Origin: an uncultured Rhodopila sp.
GTDB lineage: Bacteria; Pseudomonadota; Alphaproteobacteria; Acetobacterales; Acetobacteraceae
Direction of reading: 5' to 3'
Length of the DNA: 64,000 nt
NCBI RefSeq assembly: GCF_903915725.1
Contig: NZ_CAIWTY010000001.1
Coordinates: 103,921 to 167,920 of the forward strand
Within the stretch, counting starts at the first letter, position 1; every line of letters begins with the position of its first letter. The position numbers and the translations under genes are program-made. Shown piece by piece: positions 1-7,748 of the stretch. Below the pieces are notes generated by a model. The model had not been told where the DNA came from. It searched no databases and worked only from the letters and a program-made list of their open reading frames with translations.

Positions 1-107
1 CACCGCTTTCGGCATCGGTTTCGCCCCCAGACCAACCCGGGCGCCGAAAATGCCTTCCCAGAAAAGCCAGTTTGTTTATCATGACGCAGCGTAGAACGGA
101 GACACGG

Positions 108-1592
108 ATGCCGGTGGGTGCAGCGAGCCAGTCGCAAAGTCAGAGCCAGTTGCAGCCGCACGGGACGTTGCAGGGCTACGATCCGAACGCGTTCTTCTGC
201 GAGATGCTGAGGCAGGGCCAGCCCCAGCACCCGACCCTGACGCTGCTGCTGTCACGGCTCGCCGCTCTTCCCATCAGTTCATTGCGCCAGCGGGCGGCCG
301 ATGCGGAACGGGATCTGCTCGAACGCGGCATCACCTTCACGGTCTATTCCGACGCCACCGCGATCGACCGTATCCTGCCGTTCGACCTGATCCCCCGCGT
401 CATCACGCCGACGGAGTGGAACCAGATCGAGACCGGCGTCATCCAGCGCGTCCGTGCGCTGAACATGTTCCTGCGCGACATCTACCACGAACGGAAGATC
501 CTCGCCGACAAGATCGTCCCCGAAGCGCTGGTGCTGCAAAACGCCGGCTACTGCCAGGCCATGGTCGGCTTCAACGTCCCTTATAACACCTACGTCCATG
601 TCTGCGGCACCGACATCGTGCGCGATGAAACCGGCGAGTTCCGGGTGCTGGAGGACAACGCCCGCACTCCATCCGGCGTCGCCTACGTCGTCGAGAACCG
701 GCACATGAGCCTGCGGGTGATGTCCGACCTGATGACCGGCCTGCGCGTGCGCGGCGTCGAGGAGTACGGCCTGCGCCTGCACAACGCGATGGCGGAGATC
801 GCCCCGGCCGCGGTCAGCGACCCGCAGGTTGTCGTTCTGTCTCCTGGCATCTTCAACTCCGCCTATTTCGAACACGTTTTCCTGGCGCGCGAAATGGGCG
901 TGCCACTGGTCGAAGGCCGCGACCTGACGGTGGAGGGAGGTAAGGTCTGGATGCGTACGACCGCCGGCCTCGCCGCGGTGCATACGATCTACCGCCGCAT
1001 CGGCGACGACTTCCTCGATCCGGACGTGTTCAATAAGGATAGCATGCTGGGTGTGCGCGGCCTGATCGATTGCTGGCGCCACGGCACGGTGGCGATCGCC
1101 AACGCCGTCGGCACCGGCGTCGCCGACGACAAGGCGATCTATGCCTACATGCCCCGCATCATTCGCTACTACCTGTCGGAAGAGCCGATACTGAAGAACG
1201 TGGATACGCGGATCTGCGCGGAGCCGGAGGCGCTGGCCTATACGCTGGACCATCTGGCGGAGCTTGTGACCAAGCCGGTGGCGGAATCCGGCGGCTACGG
1301 CATCCTGATCGGCCCGCATGCGTCCAAGCAGCAGCTTGAGGATTTCCGGGCGCTGCTGAAGGCCGATCCGTCCAATTATATCAGCCAGCCGACGCTGAAG
1401 CTGTCGGTGTCGCCGACGCTGTGCGATGACGGCGTGCGGCCCCGCCACATCGATCTGCGGCCGTTCGCGGTCACCGGCAAGGATACCTGGGTGCTGCCCG
1501 GCGGCCTGACCCGGGTGGCGCTGAAGCAGGGGACGCTGGTGGTCAATTCCTCCCAGGGCGGGGGAACCAAGGATACCTGGGTGCTCGCATAA
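108..1592 (+). CDS. Circularly permuted ATP-grasp type 2 family protein
   Basis: About 494 residues, matching the DUF404/DUF407 (circularly permuted ATP-grasp) family in length and in blocks such as FRVLEDNARTPSGVAYV and GGYGILIGPHAS. Family members are ATP-dependent carboxylate-amine-type ligases or peptide-modifying enzymes of mostly unknown substrate. The ATG at 108 is chosen because GGAG sits 6 bases upstream; an in-frame ATG at 81 and TTG at 72 are also open, and would add a low-complexity Ser/Gln-rich leader (SQSQSQSQ lies just inside the chosen start). The stop codon overlaps the start of the alpha-E gene (TAATG), so the two are almost certainly co-translated. No signal peptide or membrane segment is visible. 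Family assignment is firm; the reaction is not known from sequence. Confidence 0.9.
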   Translation: MPVGAASQSQSQSQLQPHGTLQGYDPNAFFCEMLRQGQPQHPTLTLLLSRLAALPISSLRQRAADAERDLLERGITFTVYSDATAIDRILPFDLIPRVITPTEWNQIETGVIQRVRALNMFLRDIYHERKILADKIVPEALVLQNAGYCQAMVGFNVPYNTYVHVCGTDIVRDETGEFRVLEDNARTPSGVAYVVENRHMSLRVMSDLMTGLRVRGVEEYGLRLHNAMAEIAPAAVSDPQVVVLSPGIFNSAYFEHVFLAREMGVPLVEGRDLTVEGGKVWMRTTAGLAAVHTIYRRIGDDFLDPDVFNKDSMLGVRGLIDCWRHGTVAIANAVGTGVADDKAIYAYMPRIIRYYLSEEPILKNVDTRICAEPEALAYTLDHLAELVTKPVAESGGYGILIGPHASKQQLEDFRALLKADPSNYISQPTLKLSVSPTLCDDGVRPRHIDLRPFAVTGKDTWVLPGGLTRVALKQGTLVVNSSQGGGTKDTWVLA

Positions 1593-2557
1593 TGGACATC
1601 ATGCCGAAACGCCACACCGTGCACCTGATCGCCCGCCATGCCGAGGGCACCATCTGGCTGGCGCGCTACATGGAGCGGATCGAGAACCTCGCCCGCATCC
1701 TTGACGTCACCAACACCTTCGCCCGCGATGCCGACGACTCGCGCAACTGGCTGTCGGTTCCGCGCATCAACGGCGACCTGGTCGAGTTTCATAAGCGGCA
1801 TCAGGTCGCGACCCAGCGCAGTGTGGGCGAGTTCTACCTGCTGGACACGACGAATGAGACCTCGGTGCAATCGTTCATCATCGCCGCCCGGGAGAATGCA
1901 CGCACCTTGCGGGCGCTGATCTCGACCGAGATGTGGCTTCAGATCAACGTGTTCTACGGACACATCAGGGCGCTGGACGCGGCGTCGATCGTGCCGGAGC
2001 ATTTCACCGCCGTCTGCAACATGCTGAAGGACGGCGCGCAGTCGCATACCGGCATCACCGAGGGCACATTCTACCGCGACCAAGCCTGGCACTTCTACAT
2101 GATCGGCCGGTACCTGGAGCGTGCGGACCAGACCACCCGATTGCTCGACACGCGGTTTCACTCGCTGGTCCCGCGGGAGGATGCGAGCGACAATATCGAC
2201 GCGGGGCAATGGAACGCGCTGCTGCGGGCTGCTGCCGGGTATCACGCTTATCGGCGGGAGCATCCGAACGGGTATCATCCGCAGGAGGTCGCCTGCTTTC
2301 TGCTGTCGAACCGGGCGTTTCCGCGGTCGGTCGGGCTGAACCTGGGGCGGGTGGAGCGGCACCTGACTCAGTTGCGCACCGGCTACGGGCTGCGCGGGAT
2401 GTCGGCGGCGCTGGAGCGGCTGGATCAGTTGATCGCCACGATGACCTATCAGAACGTGACGGAACTGGCGTCTCGGGATTTGTCTCCGTTCCTGGATTTC
2501 GTGCAGCGGGAGATCGGGGCGCTGCACCAGGATATCGTGGAGACGTTCGGAGGGTGA
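1592..2557 (+). CDS. Alpha-E domain-containing protein (DUF403)
   Basis: 321 residues, almost entirely helical in character. It has the alpha-E (DUF403) hallmarks RHAEGTIWLARYMERIENLARIL at the N-terminus, then FYRDQAWHFYMIGRYLERADQTTRLLD in the middle. Alpha-E proteins regularly follow circularly permuted ATP-grasp genes, as here, where the start overlaps the upstream stop by one base. In many genomes a transglutaminase-like protease and sometimes a second ATP-grasp/alpha-E fusion complete the cluster; none of these follows in this window. The biochemical role is unknown; a small-peptide synthesis or modification module has been proposed for the family. Family call secure, function open. Confidence 0.9.
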   Translation: MDIMPKRHTVHLIARHAEGTIWLARYMERIENLARILDVTNTFARDADDSRNWLSVPRINGDLVEFHKRHQVATQRSVGEFYLLDTTNETSVQSFIIAARENARTLRALISTEMWLQINVFYGHIRALDAASIVPEHFTAVCNMLKDGAQSHTGITEGTFYRDQAWHFYMIGRYLERADQTTRLLDTRFHSLVPREDASDNIDAGQWNALLRAAAGYHAYRREHPNGYHPQEVACFLLSNRAFPRSVGLNLGRVERHLTQLRTGYGLRGMSAALERLDQLIATMTYQNVTELASRDLSPFLDFVQREIGALHQDIVETFGG

Positions 2558-3065
2558 GCGGCCACCGCGGGCAATGAGCTCGAATCGCTGGCCAACCTCT
2601 CCGGGAGAGGGTCCTGTAGCGCCGTAAAACATTGGCTCTCCAGGAGGATCCTGGAGTCAATCGATCATCACGCGCTCGCCTTGAGAGCGCGGCTGCCGGC
2701 GCGGGTCGCGCGTTTGCTTCGGCTGGACATCGCGGGCCGAATAAGGCGTCACGCCGGTCCAGGACGCGCACGGCCTTGACGGCGGCGGCTGTGCCCGAAT
2801 GGCAAAATCAACCCGGACTGGTCTTGCGTCGCAACGCTCGGTCGAGCAGAGCGGCCTGGCCGGTTGGGGTGGCGAAGTCGGGTCGATCCGGGCGCCAAAG
2901 AGACTATTTCGATGTCCGTCCGCAACCGCAGTTGCCCGACCGGGTAAGATAGAGCTAATCAAGTAGCCGGACAAAGATTTTGCGCGTAATGCGCTGGCCG
3001 TTGTTGCGCGAATCGGGGCGGCGCGAGCAGGCTGCCGATTCGATAGCTTTTCCTAGGAGATCGTG
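2558..3065. other. Intergenic region with a short hairpin; no gene supported
   Basis: About 500 bases separate the alpha-E gene from the HU-like gene. Open frames exist on both strands (for example minus strand 2974 to 2657) but have no recognisable domain and a shadow-like composition. A perfect 8-bp stem with a 3-base loop lies at 2638-2656 (CTCCAGGA / TCCTGGAG), about 80 bases past the alpha-E stop. It is not followed by a T run, so it is only a possible terminator or mRNA end. The 3' part should carry the promoter of the HU-like gene, but no convincing -35/-10 pair was picked out. Confidence 0.4.
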
Positions 3066-3503
3066 ATGCCGCCCGCCAAGAAACCGGCCCCGGCCGCCAA
3101 GAAGACCGCCGCTCCGGCGAAGGTCGCCGCGAAAAAGACCTCGGCGCCACCGAGCAAGGCAGCTGCGCCCGCGAAGAAGGGCGCTGCACCCGCCAAAAAG
3201 GCGGCTGCGGCGAAGCCCGTGCCGCAGGCCACGATTACGCTCAAGCACCTCGCCGCCGAGCTGGCGGAGGGGCATGACCTGTCGAAAAAGGCCGCCGAAG
3301 CGGTGCTTGGCGACTTTGTGACGCTCATCACTCGTCAACTTGTCAAGGGCGACAAGATCCGCCTCAATGGCCTCGGCATCCTGCAAGTGCGCGATCGACC
3401 GGCCCGAACCGCGCGTAACCCGGCGACGGGCGAACCCGTCGAGGTCGCCGCGAGCAAAAAGATCGCGTTTCGCCCTGCCAAGGAATTGAAGGAAGCCGTG
3501 TAG
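3066..3503 (+). CDS. HU-family DNA-binding protein with Lys/Ala/Pro-rich N-terminal tail
   Basis: 145 residues. Residues 1 to about 60 are a low-complexity tail of repeated AAKK, PAKK and APAK units, as in histone H1-like tails. The C-terminal 85 residues are an HU/IHF fold: TLKHLAAELAE, then the beta-arm region with ARTARNPATGEPVEV and the closing FRPAKELKEAV. HU proteins are nucleoid-associated, bend DNA without strong sequence preference and act as dimers. AGGAGA ends 5 bases before the ATG at 3066, making it preferable to the GTG at 3063. HU variants with basic tails are known in several bacterial groups and probably add nonspecific DNA compaction. It stands alone as a single-gene unit. 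Confidence 0.9.
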   Translation: MPPAKKPAPAAKKTAAPAKVAAKKTSAPPSKAAAPAKKGAAPAKKAAAAKPVPQATITLKHLAAELAEGHDLSKKAAEAVLGDFVTLITRQLVKGDKIRLNGLGILQVRDRPARTARNPATGEPVEVAASKKIAFRPAKELKEAV

Positions 3504-3515
3504 TTCGATCCGTCT

Positions 3516-3805
3516 GTGCTCCGGAGCGGCTCGACGCTCACCTTCGGGCGCGTCCGTGCCGGCGGCAAGTCCGTAAGCGAGATCGCCCGGGGCAGCGTGC
3601 TCTTGCCCGATCCGCTGCGGCCAATCCGCGCAATGAACTCCCCGGTTTCGATATCCAGGGAGATGCCATCCGGTACTTGGCGCCCGGCTAAGGCGACGCC
3701 ATGTCCATTGCCGACTGCAATCCTCACGGCCATGCCTTCAATCCCCCAGGCGGCGATGAGGCCCACTCCGGGCGCGCGGACCATTTCATGTTTGATAGTC
3801 GGCAT
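3516..3805 (-). pseudogene. Remnant of an SsuB-like aliphatic sulfonate/taurine ABC ATPase
   Basis: Read on the minus strand from an ATG at 3805, residues about 25-75 match the start of sulfonate-type ABC ATPases: HGVALAGRQV, DGISLDIETGEF, then a clear Walker A GRSGSGKST. After the P-loop the reading frame drifts into unrelated sequence; signature motif, Walker B and the rest of the domain are missing. It is not preceded by substrate-binding or permease genes. The frame stays open beyond the similar part and runs into the antisense of the HU gene. Interpreted as a 5' fragment of a deleted ssuB-type gene. The P-loop match is direct; the choice of sulfonate rather than another ABC subfamily is from recall of family sequences. 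Confidence 0.6.
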
Positions 3806-3947
3806 ACAGCGAAGGACAGGCGATATCTACAACGAAGCCGCGTCAGTCTGTAGATAATACACTGCACATTGGTTGTTACATGCCGGCAGCAAGATCGCCG
3901 AAGGTGCGGCTTTTCATGGAGTTGGCGTACAGGTTAAGCTCGCCTCC

Positions 3948-5945
3948 ATGACCCGTGCCATCCAATCCTCCGTCTGTCCGCACGACTGCCCCTCTACCTG
4001 CGCGCTCTCCATTGAGGTCCTCGACGGCCAGCGCATCGGCGCGGTCCGAGGTGCGGATAACAGCTACACCGCCGGGGTGATCTGCAACAAAGTCTCCCGC
4101 TACGCCGAGCGGATTCATCACCCGGACCGCCTGACCCACCCGCTGCTCCGCACCGGCCCCAAGGGCGGCCGCCAGTTTCGCCCCATCGCCTGGGACGAAG
4201 CGATGGACCGCATCGCCGAGCGGTTCATTGACGTCGCCGCCCGGCACGGCAGCGAAGCGGTCTGGCCATTCTACTATGCCGGCACCATGGGACTGGTGCA
4301 GCGCGACGGCCTTAACCGGCTGCGCAACGTGATGCGCTACTCCCGGCAGAAGATGACGATCTGCACATCGCTGCCGGAGGCCGGCTGGGTCGCGGGCATC
4401 GGCGCCAATCGCGGGGTCGATGCCCGTGAGATGGCGCGCTCGGACCTGATTGTCGTCTGGGGCGGCAATCCTGTCTCCACCCAGGTCAACGTCATGTCCC
4501 ACGTGTCGCGCGCCCGCAAGGAACGCGGTGCGAAGCTGGCGGTGATCGACCCGTATCGCACGCCGACAGCCGCGGTCGCCGACATCCATCTGGCACCCAG
4601 GCCGGGAACCGACGCCGCCTTGGCCTGCGCGGTGATGCACGTCGCCTTCCGCGACGGCTATGCGGACCGCGCCTATATGCGCGACTATGCGGATTGTCCG
4701 GACGCGCTGGAGGCTCATCTCCGCAGCCGCGATCCGGAATGGGCCGCCGCGATCACCGGCATCCCGGTCGAGCAGATCGAGGCGTTCGGTGCGCTGTATG
4801 GACAGACGAAGCGCAGCTACATCCGCGCCGGCTATGGTTTCACCCGCAGCCGGAACGGGTCCGCCGCGATGCATGCGGTGACCTGCCTGCCGACGGTGAC
4901 AGGCGCCTGGCAACACGAAGGCGGCGGCGCACTGTGGTCCAACCGCGGCATGTACGGCCTGAACAAGACGCTGATCGAGGGCCTCGACGCGCTGGATACG
5001 ACGGTCCGCATGATGGACATGAGCCGTATCGGCAGCGTGCTGACCGGCGACCGCGGGGAGGTCGGCGATGGCCCGCAGGTGCATGCGATGCTGATCCAGA
5101 ACCAGAATCCGTTGACGGTCTGTCCCGACAGCAACCGCGTGCGGCGCGGCTTCGGGCGCGAGGACCTGTTCGTGGTCACGCATGAGCAGTTCTTGACCGA
5201 AACGGCGCGCTGGTCGGATATCGTGCTGCCAGCGACGATGTTCCTGGAGCAGGACGACCTCTACCAGGCCGGCGGCCACAGCCATCTTCAAATCGGCCCC
5301 AAACTGATCGAGCCGCCGGGCGAATGCCGCTCGAACCACGAGGTGACGCGGGAACTGGCGTCGCGGCTGGGGGCGAAACATCGCGGCTTCGAGATGTCGG
5401 CGATGGAAATGGTCGATGCCACGCTGCTGGCGTCAGGCTATCCGAACGCCGCGACGCTGCTGGAACAGCGTTGGTTCGACGCTTCGCCGCCATTCCGGAC
5501 GGGACATTTCCTCGACGGCTTCCCGACCGCCGACAAGCGGTTTCATTTCGCCCCGGATTGGCAGGCGATGGGCGACCGGAACGGCGTGATGCCGGCCTTG
5601 CCCGACCACATGGACAATGTCGATGCCGCCACCGCCACGGAACCGTTCCGGCTGGTGACGGCGCCGTCGCGCAGTTTCCTCAACACCAGCTTTACGGATG
5701 GATCGAAGCTCCGGCTTGGCAATGACCGTGGGGAGGTCGTGCTGCACGCACGCATCGCGGCGGGACAGCAACCCGGCGTTCTGATCGCGGAAAGCATCTG
5801 GCCAAGCGAATGTTTCGAAGGCGGGATCGGCATCAACGCGCTGACCAGCGACGAACCCGGGCCGCCATTCGGAGGCGCAGTGTTTCACGACACGGCGGTC
5901 TGGCTGCGCGAGGAAGTGGGCGAGATCGCGCTGGCGGCGGAGTGA
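3948..5945 (+). CDS. Molybdopterin-dependent oxidoreductase with N-terminal 4Fe-4S motif
   Basis: 665 residues from the ATG at 3948. Opens with the cysteine cluster CPHDCPSTC and VICNK typical of the 4Fe-4S-MoCo domain, followed by the molybdopterin oxidoreductase body (WDEAMDRIAERFIDVA; DLIVVWGGNPVSTQVNVM; VIDPYRTPTA; PRPGTDAAL) and a C-terminal molydopterin-dinucleotide-binding domain (FRLVTAPSRSFLNTSFTD). This is the DMSO-reductase superfamily, close to cytoplasmic BisC/formate-dehydrogenase-like enzymes; no twin-arginine signal is visible, so a cytoplasmic location is expected. The substrate cannot be named. No partner Fe-S or cytochrome subunit gene is adjacent. The longer frame to 3873 adds a non-homologous leader and is not preferred. 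Confidence 0.88.
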   Translation: MTRAIQSSVCPHDCPSTCALSIEVLDGQRIGAVRGADNSYTAGVICNKVSRYAERIHHPDRLTHPLLRTGPKGGRQFRPIAWDEAMDRIAERFIDVAARHGSEAVWPFYYAGTMGLVQRDGLNRLRNVMRYSRQKMTICTSLPEAGWVAGIGANRGVDAREMARSDLIVVWGGNPVSTQVNVMSHVSRARKERGAKLAVIDPYRTPTAAVADIHLAPRPGTDAALACAVMHVAFRDGYADRAYMRDYADCPDALEAHLRSRDPEWAAAITGIPVEQIEAFGALYGQTKRSYIRAGYGFTRSRNGSAAMHAVTCLPTVTGAWQHEGGGALWSNRGMYGLNKTLIEGLDALDTTVRMMDMSRIGSVLTGDRGEVGDGPQVHAMLIQNQNPLTVCPDSNRVRRGFGREDLFVVTHEQFLTETARWSDIVLPATMFLEQDDLYQAGGHSHLQIGPKLIEPPGECRSNHEVTRELASRLGAKHRGFEMSAMEMVDATLLASGYPNAATLLEQRWFDASPPFRTGHFLDGFPTADKRFHFAPDWQAMGDRNGVMPALPDHMDNVDAATATEPFRLVTAPSRSFLNTSFTDGSKLRLGNDRGEVVLHARIAAGQQPGVLIAESIWPSECFEGGIGINALTSDEPGPPFGGAVFHDTAVWLREEVGEIALAAE

Positions 5946-6043
5946 AAGTTCGCCGCCTCCCGATGTGATCCCCGTTGCCGCGCGACACTCCCCATATGCT
6001 CGCCGCCGCCCTCGCGCGGCGCAACAACGGAGGAGTGAACCGA

Positions 6044-6475
6044 ATGGCCCAGATCAAGCGCCGCGCATCAGCGCAATGGCACGGCACCGGCAAGGAGGGC
6101 ACCGGCAGTCTGACCACGCAAAGCGGCACGCTGAAGGACACGCCCTACGGCTTCAACGCCCGGTTCGGCGACGGCAAGGGCACCAATCCGGAGGAGCTGA
6201 TTGCCGCCGCCCATGCCGGTTGTTTCAGTATGGCAACAGCGTTCGAACTCACCGGCGCCGGCCATCCGCCGGAAAGCCTCGACTGCGACGCCACGCTGAC
6301 CATGGAGCAAGTGCCCAACGGCTGGAAGATCGCCGCGGTCCATCTGGTCCTGAAAGCGAAGGTGCCCGGCCTCGATGATGCCAGGTTCCAGGAGCTGGCG
6401 CGTGGCGCCAAGGAAAACTGCCCGGTGTCGAAGGTGCTGAATGCCGATATCAGCCTGAACGCCAGCCTCGTGTAG
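6044..6475 (+). CDS. osmC: OsmC-type organic hydroperoxide reductase
   Basis: 143 residues, the same length as Escherichia coli OsmC and colinear with it: GTGSLTTQSGTLKDTPYGFN, GTNPEELIAAAHAGCFSMA and ENCPVSKVLNADISL. Cys60 in HAGCFSM and the Cys in ENCPVSK are the peroxidatic and resolving cysteines; Arg40 and Glu50/51 are in the expected places. The enzyme reduces organic hydroperoxides using a thiol, probably lipoyl protein or a dithiol. GGAGGAG begins 15 bases before the ATG at 6044, supporting this start over upstream in-frame ATGs. It is a single gene followed by a palindromic repeat element. Confidence 0.95.
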   Translation: MAQIKRRASAQWHGTGKEGTGSLTTQSGTLKDTPYGFNARFGDGKGTNPEELIAAAHAGCFSMATAFELTGAGHPPESLDCDATLTMEQVPNGWKIAAVHLVLKAKVPGLDDARFQELARGAKENCPVSKVLNADISLNASLV

Positions 6476-6491
6476 GGCGGCTGCGTCACGT

Positions 6492-6578
6492 GTCATGGCC
6501 GGATTTAGTCCGGCCATCCACGCCTTTGCGCACGCCGGCGCCGCAAGGCGTGGATGGTGCGCACGCGCGCACCATGAC
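6492..6578. repeat. Two-arm palindromic (cruciform) repeat, copy 1
   Basis: An 87-base imperfect palindrome between osmC and the convergent MBL-fold gene. Outer arms are GTCATG (6492-6497) and CATGAC (6573-6578). Inner arms are CATCCACGCCTT (6515-6526) and AAGGCGTGGATG (6545-6556). Between outer and inner arms on each side sits a separate small hairpin with its own sequence (CCGGA-TTTAG-TCCGG on the left, GTGCGC-ACGC-GCGCAC on the right). The same architecture with different hairpin arms recurs at 38057-38136. Similar CATGGC...GCCATCCACG palindromes are dispersed in many alphaproteobacterial genomes. Lying between convergent stops, it may also end transcription on both sides. Confidence 0.85.
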
Positions 6579-6591
6579 GGGAGAGCGCCGC

Positions 6592-7635
6592 CTACGCCGC
6601 CCGGTAGCGGTCCACCCCACTGGCATCGGTTTCCAGCCGCAACTCTCCCCGGCCCAGCATGTGGTTCACATGCGCCAGCACCTCGCCGAACGCGAAGCCG
6701 GTCTGGTGGGCGTCCAGAACGCGCGTGAACAGATGCGGCACGATCTCCGCCACCGACAGCGAAGCGGTCGCGCAGGCCATCGCGATTGCGCCGCAGCGCT
6801 CCGCGTGGTGCGCGATCAGCTCATCAATCCGGTCGTGCAGCCCATAGAACGGCAGCCCGTGGCCGGGCAGCACCAGCACATCCGGCGCGACCGCCACCTT
6901 GATAGACCGCAGCGACGCAAGATAGAGTCCCAGCGCATCGAGACTGGCTTCCATCGGATGCACGCTGACGTTGGGAGAAATCCTGGCGATCACCTGATCC
7001 GCCGCCAGGAACAGCTTGTCCTCCGGCCTATACAGCATCGCCTGTTCCAGCGCATGTCCGCCACCGGTCATCACTTGAAAGTCGCGGCGGCCGATGGCCA
7101 GCGTGTCGCCGTTCCTGATCCGGCGATAGGACGGCGGGACGCCGGTCGTGCGGTGCAGGTATTCATGGCCGCGGCTCAGCACGATTTCGGTCGCTTCGGC
7201 ATCCAGCCCGTGCCGCCGGTAGAACGGCCGGTACACCTCCGACCCGTAGTCGCCCGGAGCGTGCTGCAGCACCAAACTAAGAAGGTATTCCGGCCGCGTC
7301 ATCGCCATCTCCAGGCCGAACCGCGCGCACATCCAGGCCGCCAGTCCGACGTGGTCCGGGTGGTAATGCGAGACGATCAGCGATTTCAGGCCCTCGCCCT
7401 TCAGCGGGCCGGCCAGGACATCCTCCCAGATCTGTTTGCTTTCGTCGGTGCCCAGGCCGGTGTCCAGGGCAGTCCAGCCGCCCTGGTTTTCGATCAGGTA
7501 GATGTTGACATGGTCCAGCCGGTACGGAAGCGGCAACCGCAGCCAGCGAAGGCCGGGCGCGACATCGATCAACTCCCCCGGCGCGGGCGCGGCGGCGAAG
7601 GGATAGGTCAGCTTGGACGAAGTGTGTGACTGCAT
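6592..7635 (-). CDS. MBL-fold metallo-hydrolase
   Basis: 347 residues from the ATG at 7635. Metallo-beta-lactamase-fold signature SHYHPDHVGLAAW (HxHxDH) supplies the binuclear zinc site, with further ligands in GGGHALEQAM (His), LAADQV (Asp) and LVLPGHGLPF (His). The C-terminal extension of about 90 residues (RIDELIAHHAERC ... FAFGEVLAHVNHMLGRGEL) is the winged-helix-like tail seen in LACTB2-type hydrolases acting on thioesters or nucleic acids; the exact substrate is unknown. GGAGG lies only one base from the chosen ATG, so the precise start is uncertain and a few upstream residues may be included. Divergently transcribed from the haem peroxidase gene across about 110 bases. Confidence 0.88.
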   Translation of the reverse strand: MQSHTSSKLTYPFAAAPAPGELIDVAPGLRWLRLPLPYRLDHVNIYLIENQGGWTALDTGLGTDESKQIWEDVLAGPLKGEGLKSLIVSHYHPDHVGLAAWMCARFGLEMAMTRPEYLLSLVLQHAPGDYGSEVYRPFYRRHGLDAEATEIVLSRGHEYLHRTTGVPPSYRRIRNGDTLAIGRRDFQVMTGGGHALEQAMLYRPEDKLFLAADQVIARISPNVSVHPMEASLDALGLYLASLRSIKVAVAPDVLVLPGHGLPFYGLHDRIDELIAHHAERCGAIAMACATASLSVAEIVPHLFTRVLDAHQTGFAFGEVLAHVNHMLGRGELRLETDASGVDRYRAA

Positions 7636-7748
7636 ACCTCCGTCCCTAGCAAAAGCCGTCCGGCTCGGATACTGCGTCGGGGCAACGATCACGTTTGAGT
7701 CACGGCGCTCTGATAAGTTGTGGCTGTTCCAATGGGGGAGCTGGTCCG

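Noticed and set aside
279..1448. 389-codon open frame antisense to the ATP-grasp gene
   Set aside because: His/Arg/Asp-rich composition and no motif; a typical mirror frame of a GC-rich gene.
2657..2974. Possible 105-codon minus-strand gene before HU
   Set aside because: No recognisable domain, no ribosome-binding site, and proline/arginine-rich shadow-like content.
3876..5381. 501-codon open frame antisense to the molybdopterin oxidoreductase
   Set aside because: Shadow composition with no domain, while the sense strand has clear cysteine and cofactor motifs.
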